A DNA stretch of 50,117 bases, taken from Stentor coeruleus (taxonomy: Eukaryota > Ciliophora > Heterotrichea > Heterotrichida > Stentoridae). The number at the start of each line of letters is the position of its first letter. Within the stretch, counting starts at the first letter, position 1. A program made the position numbers and the translations under genes. The DNA lies in contig MPUH01000500.1 in NCBI GenBank assembly GCA_001970955.1, forward strand, positions 1-50,117, written 5' to 3'. The notes below the pieces were generated by a model. The model searched no databases. It saw nothing but the letters and a program-made list of their open reading frames with translations, and was not told the DNA's origin. Positions 42,609 to 50,117 of the stretch are shown piece by piece.

Positions 42609-43598
42609 TAGTCCTTGAACTTTTTATAAAGACATTTTTTTACCCTGGGCTTTTATCTTTGTTGATTCTGGTAAGATCTGATAGGGTATTAATTTGAAAA
42701 TATGATGGAAATTCTGATATGTTAGGTATTGGGAAGAGGCTTATAGGGATAATTTCGTTTAACTTAAGGGTTGACTGAAGTTTTATTAAGGTTATTTAAA
42801 GGTGTTGTGAGAATAATTTTATTGTGAGGGAATATTATGATATAAAAATTATTATAAAATAAGGTTTATATAATAGCTATAATAAGATATGAAGTTTAAG
42901 GAATTTACAAGTTTCAAAGACAATTTACCTTTTAAATAATTATATTTTTAAGCATCAATAATATATTATAAGCGAATGCGTAAGTATTATAGGCATAACT
43001 TAAATAAAAATCTACCCATTTCTTAACCCTATTTCTTATATTTCTATATGTTTTTATTCATCATATACGTCAAAATTTAAATTATAAAAATCATACTTCC
43101 TTTACTTTCTAAGCTTAATGCCTAATCCTTTATATAGACAAATTCTATAAAAAAACTCACTATGCTACCTTCCAATATTAAAAAATCACAAATATCACAT
43201 AAATTTCCTACTTCTAACTCCTCATAGTAAGCAAACGCTAAATTTCTAAAAGTGCTAAATTCCATATAGTAATAATATATAAATATATCTAAAACCAAGT
43301 CTGGCATAGCTGAGAAAATCAAGTTAGCTCTTCGTAAAAGTAGCATTATGAAAGAAAAAGGTAAGCTCTGCAAGTCAATTAACTATATGGTCTTTACATC
43401 ATAGCAAAAAAATCAATCTAATCCAAACAGACCCCTAACTCAAAAAATCGCATCTCTCTACAATCAAGTTTGCCACTTCAGTAAAATCCTTGTTACCTCC
43501 TTTACAAGAAAAAAGTATTGATCGCTGCTTATTCGATGAATATTAAAGTAAATAAATCTAAATCGACAGTTTAGATTTGATAAATAGTAAAGATCAAA

Positions 43599-43887
43599 AT
43601 GAGTCAAAAAATAATTCGGATAGAGCACAGATAGAAAAAAGAAGAAAATTTTAAAGAAGTAAAAGATGAGATTGAGGAAATAATAGAAATTCTTAATCAG
43701 GAAATTAATTTTTTAATGCCAAGAGATAGTGCAAAATCAAAGATATAGTTTCATAGTGGATTTATGAGTGCTATGAAATTTTATTTTTATAAGTCAACAC
43801 TTAAAGGATTAAGAGATAATTTGATTAGAGATTTAATAATATTTTCTATAAATTTTGTAATTTTCGTTTATGCAAATTTTAGATAAC
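43599..43887 (+). pseudogene. Decayed ORF with two in-frame TAG codons
   Basis: From ATG 43599 the frame reads MSQKIIRIEHR, stop, KKEENFKEVKDEIEEIIEIL, then SAKSKI, stop, FHSGFMSAMKFYFY and on to NFR before TAA. The text is Lys/Glu-rich helical and protein-like. Neither TAG ends a GT-N7-A-NNN-AG intron, so I read it as a relic. Function unknown. Confidence 0.3.
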
Positions 43888-44124
43888 TTTGGATTTAAAT
43901 TGAGATTTTATATATTAAATAATTTTGCGGCTTGGTTAATTTTTTAAATTTTTTTAAAGGTGTTGGCATTTAGATAAAGGGGCTGTGGAGTATTTGGAAT
44001 TAAAGTTAGATTTTTTTAATTGGAATAATTGAAGATATTTTTTAAATGAAATTGTTTTATTGAGGTTTATGAAAATTTTCTATAAATTTTGTAATTTTCG
44101 TTTATGCAAATTTTAAATAACTTT
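43841..44124. repeat. Direct repeat, ~50 bp, copies 43841-43890 and 44075-44124
   Basis: Both copies read ATTTTCTATAAATTTTGTAA followed by TTTTCGTTTATGCAAATTTT and a TAACTTT end, with one mismatch, 184 bp apart. The first copy overlaps the end of the decayed ORF. Confidence 0.85.
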
Positions 44125-44737
44125 TGTTACTTTATAAATATTTTTTTAAAATAAGAATGCCGTAGCTATTCTAAAATCATCTTTTCTCTAAAGTCTATTT
44201 AATAAATTATATATTATAAATGCTATCAAGGATAAAATTTTATTATTTATAATAAGTTGCTTTATAATGACGATTTGCTGATAATTATGAATTTATTATT
44301 GATTCTTTTTATATCACTGGATTAAAAAGCATAATTCTCAAACAATACTTAACCATCATAATCACAAATAAATAACTAGTCTAAAATCGATCACAAATCT
44401 TCGTTAAAATCCTCTAAAATAGCTTATTTTCTCTATAAAATATAATTTTAGCTATATCACAACCTCATCTACAATCATAACCCTCTACTCAACAATCATC
44501 TCTTCCAATGCAAACCCTCTAATCTCCCTCCAATTATTATCTTTAAAACCTCTTCTCTAATCCAAATTCTTTTTTTCATATCATATGCCTTCAAATCCAT
44601 ATTATCTTCAATCAAATACTTATATCAAAAAGCAATATCTTAATTGTAACTTTTTAAGCGCTAACCAAATGCATCCAAAAAAAAAATCCAAGCAGTTTTT
44701 TGAGCCATTTTCTAATAGGCTATACGTTTTATAAAAA

Positions 44738-45211
44738 ATGTACCTTCGCTCTTTGGGTATTTTTTTAGTCCTCTTAGCAATACCTTCCCTATCTCTTAAA
44801 GACTTTCCTAAGCACTTACAATTACATGCTGACTCAGATTCTTTAAAAATCTTCAAGTCAACAAGCTTTCTTCAAGAAGAAACAGAAATAGCAACTGTAG
44901 TCACTGATGATGCTGCAGATAAAGCTATTGTAGATGCAACTATTGCAGCTACAGATGATACTGATGGTGAAAAAGATGATGATGAAGAAGTTGATGATGC
45001 TGATATAGTCACAAGTGTTTCAACTATTGGGGAAACCGCTCCACCGGGAATGTCATCTTTCTTACAAGATGATACTGCTACAGTCGATACTGATGAAGGT
45101 GCTGAAAAGACTGAAGAAGAAACAACTGTTTTGGATAACGTTGAAGTTGAAGTTGTAGGATTTAATGAAGATCCTGATGGAGAAGAACAATATACTTCAA
45201 ACAACTTTTAA
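44738..45211 (+). CDS. Secreted, highly acidic protein
   Basis: 157 aa. Residues 1-~20 (MYLRSLGIFLVLLAIPSLS) are a signal peptide. The mature part is dominated by Asp, Glu, Thr, Ala and Val (DDTDGEKDDDEEVDDAD) with two SFLQ motifs (SFLQEETE and SFLQDDTA). No Cys is present in the mature chain. Acidic secreted proteins of ciliates can be granule propeptides or calcium-binding matrix, but nothing here proves that. A G-poor leader and G-rich trailer flank it, as at other expressed genes. Stop TAA. Confidence 0.72.
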   Translation: MYLRSLGIFLVLLAIPSLSLKDFPKHLQLHADSDSLKIFKSTSFLQEETEIATVVTDDAADKAIVDATIAATDDTDGEKDDDEEVDDADIVTSVSTIGETAPPGMSSFLQDDTATVDTDEGAEKTEEETTVLDNVEVEVVGFNEDPDGEEQYTSNNF

Positions 45212-46237
45212 GCTTAGGATAATTAATTAGAATTTATTTTTTAATCATGCAAGATTTTAGGTGGAGCACTTGGATGTAAAGTTTTAAGTAAAAAATTGAT
45301 GGAAAATTGTGATTTAATTAAGAAAAATGCGCTTGGATTGGAATAGATTTTGGGAAAATATTGAGTTAAGGGAGGAAATCAGGAAAATGGGATGAAAGTA
45401 CAATGTTGTGTATGATTATTACTATAATAATAAGTTAGATTTTTGCTTTAGAATAGGGAATTTTATTATAAATTTTATGTATTTTTCTTTGTGATTGTAG
45501 GCAACATATATAATTATAATATAAAATATCTAAGTTTTATATAATCAAACTCATATCTGATTATAATGATAATAATATCTTAAATATTATTAGTTATATT
45601 TTCCCAGTCTTTGAAGCTTAGTGAGTAATTTATACTGTATTTCTTTGATTTCAACTTTAATATATAATTTTATATATTTTATCAATAAAGAAGAAGGAAG
45701 TTAGTTAAGTATTTGGATGGTATGATTAAACTATGTCTGAAATAGTTTTGTTGGAGATCTTTACTGTTTCTTTTTTTAGCGTCAAGATAATTGAAGCAAG
45801 TCTTGTGTTCACCTTATTTTTCTTGAAGAATCCATCTTGCTTTAGGTATTTTTTGAAGTTCTAGATATGTTATGGGTTCTTTCTGCTTTGATACAATGAA
45901 TACTATTGTTTGGCAGTGTAGCTTCCAGCTCAGGAAGCCCATTTCGCTCAAGAAACATCCTCTGCGTTGATTTCGGCTAATATTTGAAGTGCTATCTCTG
46001 ATAATTTTCCTTTTCTATATGAAAAATAATTTGCTTTATCTAATATATAAACAAATGCAAAATCATAATTTAATACATAAAAATCCTAAAAACAATATAT
46101 ATTTTTACTCATTTTTTCACATCAGAACTACATGTAAAAGTTTTAATTTTATAATAAACACAATTTTACACAAACTAATTATAAACTTCCATAGTTTTTA
46201 AAGAATATAAATACAAGTATTATTACTAATACTTTAA
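45212..46237. other. Intergenic region with a possible minus-strand relic
   Basis: 1 kb. The 3' flank of the acidic protein gene (45230-45420) is G-rich on the plus strand. Between about 45730 and 46005 the minus strand gives protein-like text in shifting frames (KLSEIALQILAEINAEDVS, FLERNGLPELEATL, KYLKQDGFFKKNKVNTRL) with several stops, probably a decayed gene. No family recognised. Confidence 0.35.
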
Positions 46238-47146
46238 TTAAGCAACAACTTTTAGGATTTCTTGAATTAAATGTTTTTCAAAAGTTCGATAAGCCTTTTC
46301 TAATGCTTCAAGAAGTTTATAAAACCTTTTCAACAATTCTGGGTTTTTCTGGCCAATAATCGATTTCCATCTAGGAGTAAGCTCAAGATAAAATTGTCTA
46401 AAGTGAAAATTATTATTCACCGTGCAATTAGCTAAGAATTCAAAAACTTCATCAATAGCATAAATAAGCAAATCAGCATAATTATCAAGATTTCTTTCAA
46501 CAAAACCCTTAAACGGCAAATGTTTTATAGCGAAGCACATCCAAAAAATGCTCACATCCATGCATTGCTGATTGATTTTCTTCATATCAAGCATTTTTAC
46601 TGTAAGACTTCTCCCTTTATACCTATACATATACCGACCAATATCTATAAGCCGCCATTTTACCATCAACATCGATAAATATTTTATGCATTTTATGATG
46701 AATTTATACATATTTTCATCAATCAATTCATATATACTCAGCTCCCTTCTCCACTTTTTTATATTTTTCAAATCCCTTTCATTAACTGAAACCTTGTTTT
46801 TAAGCGAAAAGTATAGATGACACTTTTCTAAATACCCTATCTTTAGTGGTCCAAGCTCCTTTTCTTCTCTAATGGTGTTTATTCTTAAAAGTTCAGCACA
46901 AAGTTTATTGCATTTTCCTTCAAGATATCCTTTGACTTGATAGTCTCTCCTTTTGATGAAATTTAAGAATAAATTATAGAGTTCATCTGGTAGGAAAACT
47001 GGACATGCTATTAACGAATTTCTTTCTTTCATGATTTCACTGAAGAGCACTGAGCTTTGACTTTCTGGTTCTTTGCTTTCTTGTTCTCCATCACTTTTAA
47101 AAGGATTTAGGTCAATAATATCTGAGCGTCTAGTACTTGAAGTCAT
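46238..47146 (-). CDS. Hypothetical protein, unknown function
   Basis: 302 aa, single exon, starting MTSSTRRSDIIDLNPF and ending ILKVVA. The N-terminal ~35 residues are polar and likely disordered. The remainder is mostly helical, rich in Lys, Leu and aromatic residues (YMYRYKGRSLTVKMLDMKK). There is no signal peptide or clear membrane segment and no recognisable motif. Codon use and the flanking skew agree with a real gene. Confidence 0.65.
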   Translation of the reverse strand: MTSSTRRSDIIDLNPFKSDGEQESKEPESQSSVLFSEIMKERNSLIACPVFLPDELYNLFLNFIKRRDYQVKGYLEGKCNKLCAELLRINTIREEKELGPLKIGYLEKCHLYFSLKNKVSVNERDLKNIKKWRRELSIYELIDENMYKFIIKCIKYLSMLMVKWRLIDIGRYMYRYKGRSLTVKMLDMKKINQQCMDVSIFWMCFAIKHLPFKGFVERNLDNYADLLIYAIDEVFEFLANCTVNNNFHFRQFYLELTPRWKSIIGQKNPELLKRFYKLLEALEKAYRTFEKHLIQEILKVVA

Positions 47147-48345
47147 TTTTATAGAATAAATAGATTGCAGTTATATGACTTATAGGTAAAAATAAAGAAT
47201 GAATATTATCGGGAATATAAATCGTAAGTACTTTGAATAAGTAAGAGTTTTTCATGAAATTTTTTAATTACTTTTTTTCAAAAATTTTATTTAAAATTCT
47301 TATCGTTTCCATAGTTTTCTTTATGTTGATTGATACTGATTATTATCTGCCTATCTTCTTTAGTATAGGAATATTCAAATAATCTTAAAAAGACGAATTA
47401 TAAACAATTTTAAATTCTAAAATTATATGTTCACTATTTTAATTATGCTTTTCAATCAGGAGTTTGATTTTTTTTAATTGATCATCAGCTTTTTATTGTA
47501 TTTTGTAGTTGTTTTCTATCAATTGAATATCTTAACTAGTTCTTATTAAAAAAAATGTTATAGTTGTTAAGCATTTTTATTCATTTTCAAAGAAATTTCT
47601 CTTTAGTTTTTTTTTACATATGAAGATAGTTTGTATTGAAATCTTTTTGTGGTTTAGTTGATCAAGTAATTATGTCGTCGATAATATGTAAATATTTTGC
47701 TTCTAGGTTTTAAAATTTCTACTTCAGCGTTCACAGTTAGCAACTTTAGATGATAAATTTACTTATTTTTTATTTAGGTTTGAAATTTGCATAATAAGCT
47801 GAAAAATAATTATTGGTTTTTTGATAGAAATTAACTTGCTGTTAAACAATTTCAGAGATTTAGTAAAGATTTTGGGAAATTATAGGCTGCTTTTAGTGAA
47901 ATTATTTTTGGGCATATGCTTAAAAGGAAAAATAATTATGCTTATAATAATGAATATAGTCTATAAGTTGAGCTAAATATTATTTATCTTTAATGTAAAA
48001 TTTAAATAATTATTAAAATAGCCTTTCAAACTACGCAAAAAAAAGCAAAAACTTGAGCAATGATTCTGATAAGAGAAAACTGGTAAAACCTCCTTCTTTT
48101 CAGGAAAGGGTTCTGAAGATTATGAACAGAATATAAGCATATATTATGACACCAGTCTGTAATTCAGAAGTTACTTGAGTAACCTAAAATATTCGATACA
48201 AAGAGCGTGTAATAAATATCATAAGAATCTAACAGCATTACAAAAACTTCTATCATTAAATCTCAATCTAAACATCCATTATAAATCCTATACCTATCAT
48301 TAAAATCCAAAAAAACCTTATCTAAAATTTCTAATATTGTATATC
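47147..48345. other. Intergenic region
   Basis: 1.2 kb, AT-rich. A short open frame around 48010-48135 reads RKLVKPPSFQERVLKIMNRI but has no upstream ATG. The stretch just after the HEI10-like stop (48220-48345) is C-rich on the plus strand. Otherwise nothing is recognised. Confidence 0.45.
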
Positions 48346-48888
48346 TTACAAACTTGTGCGATGATTTCTTTCAAACCCATCAACTTCCTTTATAATTCTA
48401 TTCGAAGGCGGACAAAACAATATCGGCGTATCTTCAATATTTTTTTCCTCAACATTTTTAATCCCTATAATTCCTTGATTAACATTCATAAGCCCTTTAA
48501 GTTTACTAATCTCTATTGCAAAAGCTTTATTTTGTGTTTGAAGTTCTTCATTTTGTTTCTCTAAAATTAAAACTTTTTGTTGAACTTCCTTAAGAATTTG
48601 ACGATTGTTTATATCCTGCTGATAATTCCAAAACTCAATTGCCATAGATGCAGTTTCAAAAATGTCTTTAGGATTAAACCCAAGCATCCCTACTTTTCTT
48701 ATTGATGATATAGACTTTTGAGAGAAATTTGACATTAAATGTATTACTGTACTTGAACATAAAGGACATGTTCCAGAGATTTTAGACCCATGACTTTGGC
48801 AAAAAGTATGGCCACAGCTTAAGATGTAAGTATTATCTTCGAGCTTGTTATTACAGGAAAGTAAGTTGCATTTGAGTTCTGAATTCAT
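48346..48888 (-). CDS. HEI10/CCNB1IP1-like RING protein (meiotic crossover E3)
   Basis: 180 aa. A RING finger occupies residues ~8-47 (CNLLSCNNKLEDNTYILSCG, HTFCQSHG, CPLCSSTV). A segment resembling the HEI10 core follows (VGMLGFNPKDIFETASMAIE and FWNYQQD), then a coiled coil (~100-135), and the C-terminus has CPPSNRII. HEI10/Zip3 proteins are SUMO or ubiquitin E3 ligases that mark crossover sites on synapsed chromosomes. The order and spacing match, and the C-terminal tail is short. The assignment is inferred from pattern. No intron; stop TAA. Confidence 0.68.
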   Translation of the reverse strand: MNSELKCNLLSCNNKLEDNTYILSCGHTFCQSHGSKISGTCPLCSSTVIHLMSNFSQKSISSIRKVGMLGFNPKDIFETASMAIEFWNYQQDINNRQILKEVQQKVLILEKQNEELQTQNKAFAIEISKLKGLMNVNQGIIGIKNVEEKNIEDTPILFCPPSNRIIKEVDGFERNHRTSL

Positions 48889-49132
48889 TGAGATTGATTA
48901 TATAAAAAGTTAAAGATTTTTGGTATCTTAGCTTTGTTATTTATATATAGTAAAAATGGAAACTTATAAATTGAATTTGATAAGAATTTTTGGGTTTGAT
49001 TATGGTTTTTTGGGTAATTAAGATCAGGTTATTGAGCGAAGATGATAATTTTAGGTAGGCTACTATTAAAGAGTAACTAAATCTTTTATCAAGAAAATTA
49101 TAATTTTTGTTCTTGTAAAATTTAAGCAAGAA

Positions 49133-49230
49133 TGAACTTTGTTTCATGCTACTTTTTTCCTTTGTTTTCCATTCTCCAAACTGAACTTTGTTTCATGCTA
49201 CTTTTTTCCTTTGTTTTCCATTCTCCAAAC
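49133..49230. repeat. Exact 49-bp tandem duplication
   Basis: Bases 49133-49181 and 49182-49230 are identical (TGAACTTTGTTTCATGCTAC...TTCTCCAAAC). There is no N between them. It may be a real duplication or an unmerged contig overlap like the N-marked seams. Confidence 0.9.
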
Positions 49231-49334
49231 TCACTTTTAAGTTGATTAATACATGATTAATTTTATATTATTTTGAACATTTTATTTTAAAAAGCTTCTA
49301 AAAGCTTTTAGGAAAGTACTCCAGAAGCTCAAGC

Positions 49335-49500
49335 CAAAATGCAAATCCTAATAAGCTTTTTGAAAACGCAAATAGCGAATTATTTTATATATTTGTGTCT
49401 GTATTCTTGAATCAATTTCTTTTATGCTAATATAAGCTCTTAAATAAACCTGATATTGCATTTTCTGTATAGCAATATTTTTAGATAACCCTCTAGTTTT
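49335..49500 (-). pseudogene. Decayed partial copy of the membrane-protein gene at 49726-50117
   Basis: Minus-strand reading gives IAIQKMQYQVYLRAYISIKE and later IDSRIQTQ, matching VATQKMVNTQVYLRALISIV and later TGMQTQ of the gene next door. It breaks at a TAG soon after. The 15-nt intron of the intact gene is absent here. Nucleotide identity is visible over about 130 bp (for example CAGGTTTATTTAAGAGC). Confidence 0.75.
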
Positions 49501-49725
49501 GAACTATTTAAAGTTAAAAACTATAAACTATTTTTATTTTCCCTTCTCAAGGGTCAAAGTAATTCCCTTAACTTTTTGCATATTTCATATAAGCCTAAAG
49601 TTCTTAATATCTCAGCACAATCTCTAAAGAAATATATGCAAAAGAAAGCTTAAATGATAATAAACTACAATCTATGCCATGCAAATAATTAAAAGAAATA
49701 AACTATAAGCCTAATGAAACTAAAT

Positions 49726-50117
49726 CTATAATGTTGTATTTGTAATTTCAAGATGAGGAAAAACTCTACTCCTTTTAAACCTTTTATCCCTGACTTTCCA
49801 ATTTCTAAATTTTCCGAATTCGCCTTTAAGTCTATTCATATTCTTGCTAATCAAACTTAAAGCAATTTTTTTATTCTTTTTATCCTGAGATTTATTCACA
49901 ATAATTTCAGAAAAGCTCATTGCAATTCCGAAACTTCCCATAAGTCCAAATATAGATCCTAATAAGCTTCCTACAAACACAAAAAGCGAACTATTTAATA
50001 CCCTCTGTGTCTGCATTCCTGTGTCACTTTTTACTATACTTATTAATGCTCTTAAATAAACCTGAGTATTTACCCTAAATAATTTTTACATTTTTTGTGT
50101 TGCAACAGAACCTATTG
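49726..50117 (-). CDS. Membrane protein, C-terminal part (5' end beyond window)
   Basis: The frame is open to the window end once the 15-nt intron at 50075-50089 (GTAAAAATTATTTAG) is removed. The visible 125 or so residues contain one strong hydrophobic helix (LFVFVGSLLGSIFGLMGSFG) and then a basic tail rich in Lys, Arg and Asn, ending ITNTTL. The stop TAG is at 49726-49728. The family cannot be judged from this fragment; it may be the last transmembrane helix and cytoplasmic tail of a larger protein. Confidence 0.7.

Larger units (their letters stand above)
42609..44737. other. Intergenic region with possible relics
   Basis: 2.1 kb. A minus-strand frame of 83 codons (43122-43373) and a broken plus-strand frame (43599-43887) occur, neither identified. 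A 50-bp direct repeat is listed separately. From ~44330 to the next start the plus strand is C-rich and G-poor. Confidence 0.4.
48889..49725. other. Intergenic region
   Basis: 0.84 kb holding a 49-bp exact tandem duplication and a gene relic, listed separately. The 5' flank of the HEI10-like gene is G-rich on the plus strand. Confidence 0.45.

Noticed and set aside
43389..43403. GTCTTTACATCATAG, a 15-nt GT...AG segment in an open-like stretch
   Set aside because: It lacks the GTA start and has T, not A, at position 10, unlike all fifteen supported introns. The surrounding frame is broken anyway.
44872..45204. 110-codon minus-strand Ser/Val-rich ORF
   Set aside because: It is the complement of the acidic low-complexity region of the secreted protein; the Ser/Val bias is the mirror of Asp/Glu/Thr codons.
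1..50117. CRISPR arrays, rRNA genes, insertion sequences with transposases
   Set aside because: I looked for regularly spaced repeats, rRNA-like blocks and transposase motifs and saw none. The repeats present are two-copy local duplications.

Overview
This window looks like macronuclear DNA of a heterotrich ciliate, most probably Stentor (S. coeruleus or a close relative). The DNA is very AT-rich and the genes are compact. Trp is encoded by TGG, with no in-frame TGA in any intact gene, so the code is the standard one and not the Blepharisma or Condylostoma code. Every intron I can place is exactly 15 nt, begins with GT, ends with AG and has an A at position 10. I reconstructed fifteen such introns, and each one restores a reading frame across an in-frame stop. 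The species call is an inference from these traits.

Layout. 1-1546: the 3' end of a multi-pass membrane protein. 1964-6927: a tandem pair of minus-strand genes, each a seven-helix receptor followed by a phosphatidylinositol-phosphate-kinase-like (PIPK) domain whose C-lobe catalytic motifs are missing. 8066-8777: a decayed ribosomal protein eS6 gene. 9222-10307: a secreted coiled-coil protein resembling trichocyst/granule-lattice matrix proteins. 10396-11967: a telomere end-binding protein alpha/POT1-type OB-fold protein. 12812-13096: a ribosomal eL43 gene with an in-frame TAA. 13866-16499: an F-BAR-like/TBC RabGAP fusion. 17044-24717: VPS13. 26124-32858: eL33, a PB1-ZZ-UBA protein, a rhodanese/dual-specificity phosphatase, a WD40 protein and an N-myristoylated acidic protein. 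33013-35582: a DYRK-like kinase and a RING/B-box protein, 41 bp apart. 36583-42608: a SET-domain methyltransferase, a coiled-coil protein, histone H4 and an NBR1-like PB1-ZZ-FW-UBA protein. 44738-50117: a secreted acidic protein, an unknown 302-aa protein, a HEI10/CCNB1IP1-like RING protein, and a membrane protein cut by the window end, with a decayed partial copy of itself beside it.

The genes do not form one pathway. They are housekeeping, trafficking (VPS13, RabGAP), selective autophagy (two PB1-ZZ-UBA proteins), signalling (receptor-PIPK, DYRK, DUSP), chromatin/telomere and meiosis genes. The strongest points for follow-up are the receptor/pseudo-PIPK pair, the telomere protein, a mirror-image strand asymmetry around genes (G-free before starts, C-free after stops), and the absence of TGA among 23 terminators. 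Five single-N joins mark scaffold seams. Three have duplicated flanks of 84-160 bp, one has a short 32-bp repeat, and one interrupts a gene without duplication.
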